This document shows, piece after piece, positions 63,083 through 64,000 of a stretch of 64,000 nt of DNA. Position 1 is the stretch's first letter, and every line of letters begins with the position of its first letter. A program made the position numbers and the translations under genes. Source of the DNA: Mantis religiosa (taxonomy: Eukaryota > Arthropoda > Insecta > Mantodea > Mantidae); contig CM060953.1 in the NCBI GenBank assembly GCA_030765055.1, positions 105,777,924 to 105,841,923 on the forward strand. The letters are read 5' to 3'. The notes below the pieces were generated by a model. It ran no database searches. It saw only the letters and a program-made list of their open reading frames with translations, and was not told where the DNA came from.

Positions 63083-63586
63083 ATGTCTCTTTTCTCTTAT
63101 ACGAAGTTCCTTTTACTTGTCTACTTTGACGTTCCTTACAAAGAAGCTTGTACGGCTCACTCCGCTTTCCTTCTCCCATCTATCGTTTTATATCTGGATA
63201 CTTCTATTCTTTTATATACATTGATTTTTCTTTTGACATGTTCTTGCTACCGCGAGGCAGTAAAAGTTCCTGCAATAATGGTGCACGTTCTTCCTCCTAA
63301 ATTTGTTTACTTTCTTCACAATTCCAGACTAAATAACTTGCTGGTATTCTTTCTGGCATATTTCGAGTCTGAAGTATATCTTGCTTTTCTCTATGTGGAT
63401 CTTTTTATCCAGAATAGAAATACCACCATATTCGGATGGCGTGAAGATCTGCTGTTTCCATTCTCCTGTATGCTTCTCACTCTCTGCCACGCCTGCGAAG
63501 ATACGAGCTGTAATCGTTTCCCTGTTCTTGGCTTAACACAAGGTCAGAATTATACGAAGTGGATAAATTCTCCGTCTTTTATGTAA
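63083..63586 (+). other. Isolated 167-codon ORF of doubtful coding status
   Basis: The translation is hydrophobic and Leu/Phe-rich with no recognised domain and no homologue elsewhere in the window. The antisense reading is also partly open. It could be chance or gene debris. The rest to 64000 shows no recognisable gene; a 65-codon frame at 63652-63849 is equally unsupported. Confidence 0.2.
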
Positions 63587-64000
63587 GTGATATCCCTTTA
63601 TGCAACAATTGCTGAATGCAACAGGGTTAATCCACTTAAACGCTGGGCCTAATGTTTTTCTGCAGCGAGCGAGGAGAGGCAATTCCCGGCCTTGAACTAG
63701 CGTCTGTAGTACGTGATAATAAACAAGTAGATCTTAAACAACCGCAACGGTCTTACTACCGCGGTGCTCATTTAAAGGAATGGGCAGGTCGAAATCACCT
63801 GCTTCCACCCACTGCGATAGAATCGTGCGGAACGGCGCTATCATTCTGACGTATAATAACGTCATAATAACGTAGAAATCATAAGCGTTCGCACTCATAG
63901 TTCACTCCTAATATTTCTTAGGATGACTTCTGAGACACAATATGTTTTTGGAAATTCTGGTCTATGTGGCGTAAGATAAGCAATGTGATCATGTGGCGTT

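Noticed and set aside
63083..63586. 167-codon ORF as a membrane protein gene
   Set aside because: No domain, no homologue and a weak start context; hydrophobicity follows T-rich composition.

Overview
The window looks like repeat-dense insect (or other arthropod) nuclear DNA. It holds no recognisable host protein-coding gene, tRNA or rRNA. It does hold three Polinton/Maverick-type (adintovirus-like) endogenous viral transposons, a mariner element, an LTR retrotransposon derivative, two non-LTR retrotransposons, several tRNA-derived SINEs and very long (AAT)n microsatellites. Degenerate CCTAA motifs and the SINE types would fit an insect, perhaps a polyneopteran, but the host assignment is only an inference.

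Region 1 (1-16034) is the centrepiece: an apparently intact Polinton (element A) whose terminal inverted repeats of about 345 bp are nearly identical, so it is probably young. The leftmost part carries a spliced Cys/His-rich gene and an overlapping 160-residue ORF. The virion block on the minus strand is read in the order phospholipase A2, basic pX-like protein, adenovirus-type cysteine protease, minor (penton) capsid protein, major capsid protein. The plus-strand block is packaging ATPase, fiber-like protein, DUF8207-like protein, chromodomain integrase. The protein-primed family B DNA polymerase and a small putative ssDNA-binding protein lie on the minus strand, with splice sites suggesting that the two share one alternatively spliced transcription unit. 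Together the genes would copy the DNA (PolB, SSB), integrate it (integrase), and build, mature and fill a capsid (MCP, penton, protease, pX, ATPase), with possible entry functions in PLA2 and fiber.

Region 2 (16035-27700) holds a degenerate satellite beside element A, tandem SINE units, about 970 bp of (TTA)n, unannotated DNA, and a decayed non-LTR retrotransposon on the minus strand (about 22735-27560).

Region 3 (27740-39171) is a second Polinton-like element (B) of a different polymerase lineage. It has about 1.1 kb inverted repeats built from a minisatellite, AGTAG termini and a 6-bp target duplication with one mismatch. It was later hit by a SINE pair (left arm) and a mariner (36709-38043), and it carries a telomere-like CCTAA satellite and a broken PolB.

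Region 4 (about 41400-52750) is a third Polinton (C), related to A and with the same gene order, but every gene is broken and the integrase and protease catalytic residues are substituted.

Region 5 (52765-60220) is a large ATG/AAT microsatellite into which an internally deleted Ty3/gypsy-like LTR element (53330-55748) and a 5'-truncated non-LTR element (58250-59668) inserted. The remainder to 64000 holds an exon-like block, a SINE with perfect target-site duplications, and otherwise unrecognised AT-rich DNA.
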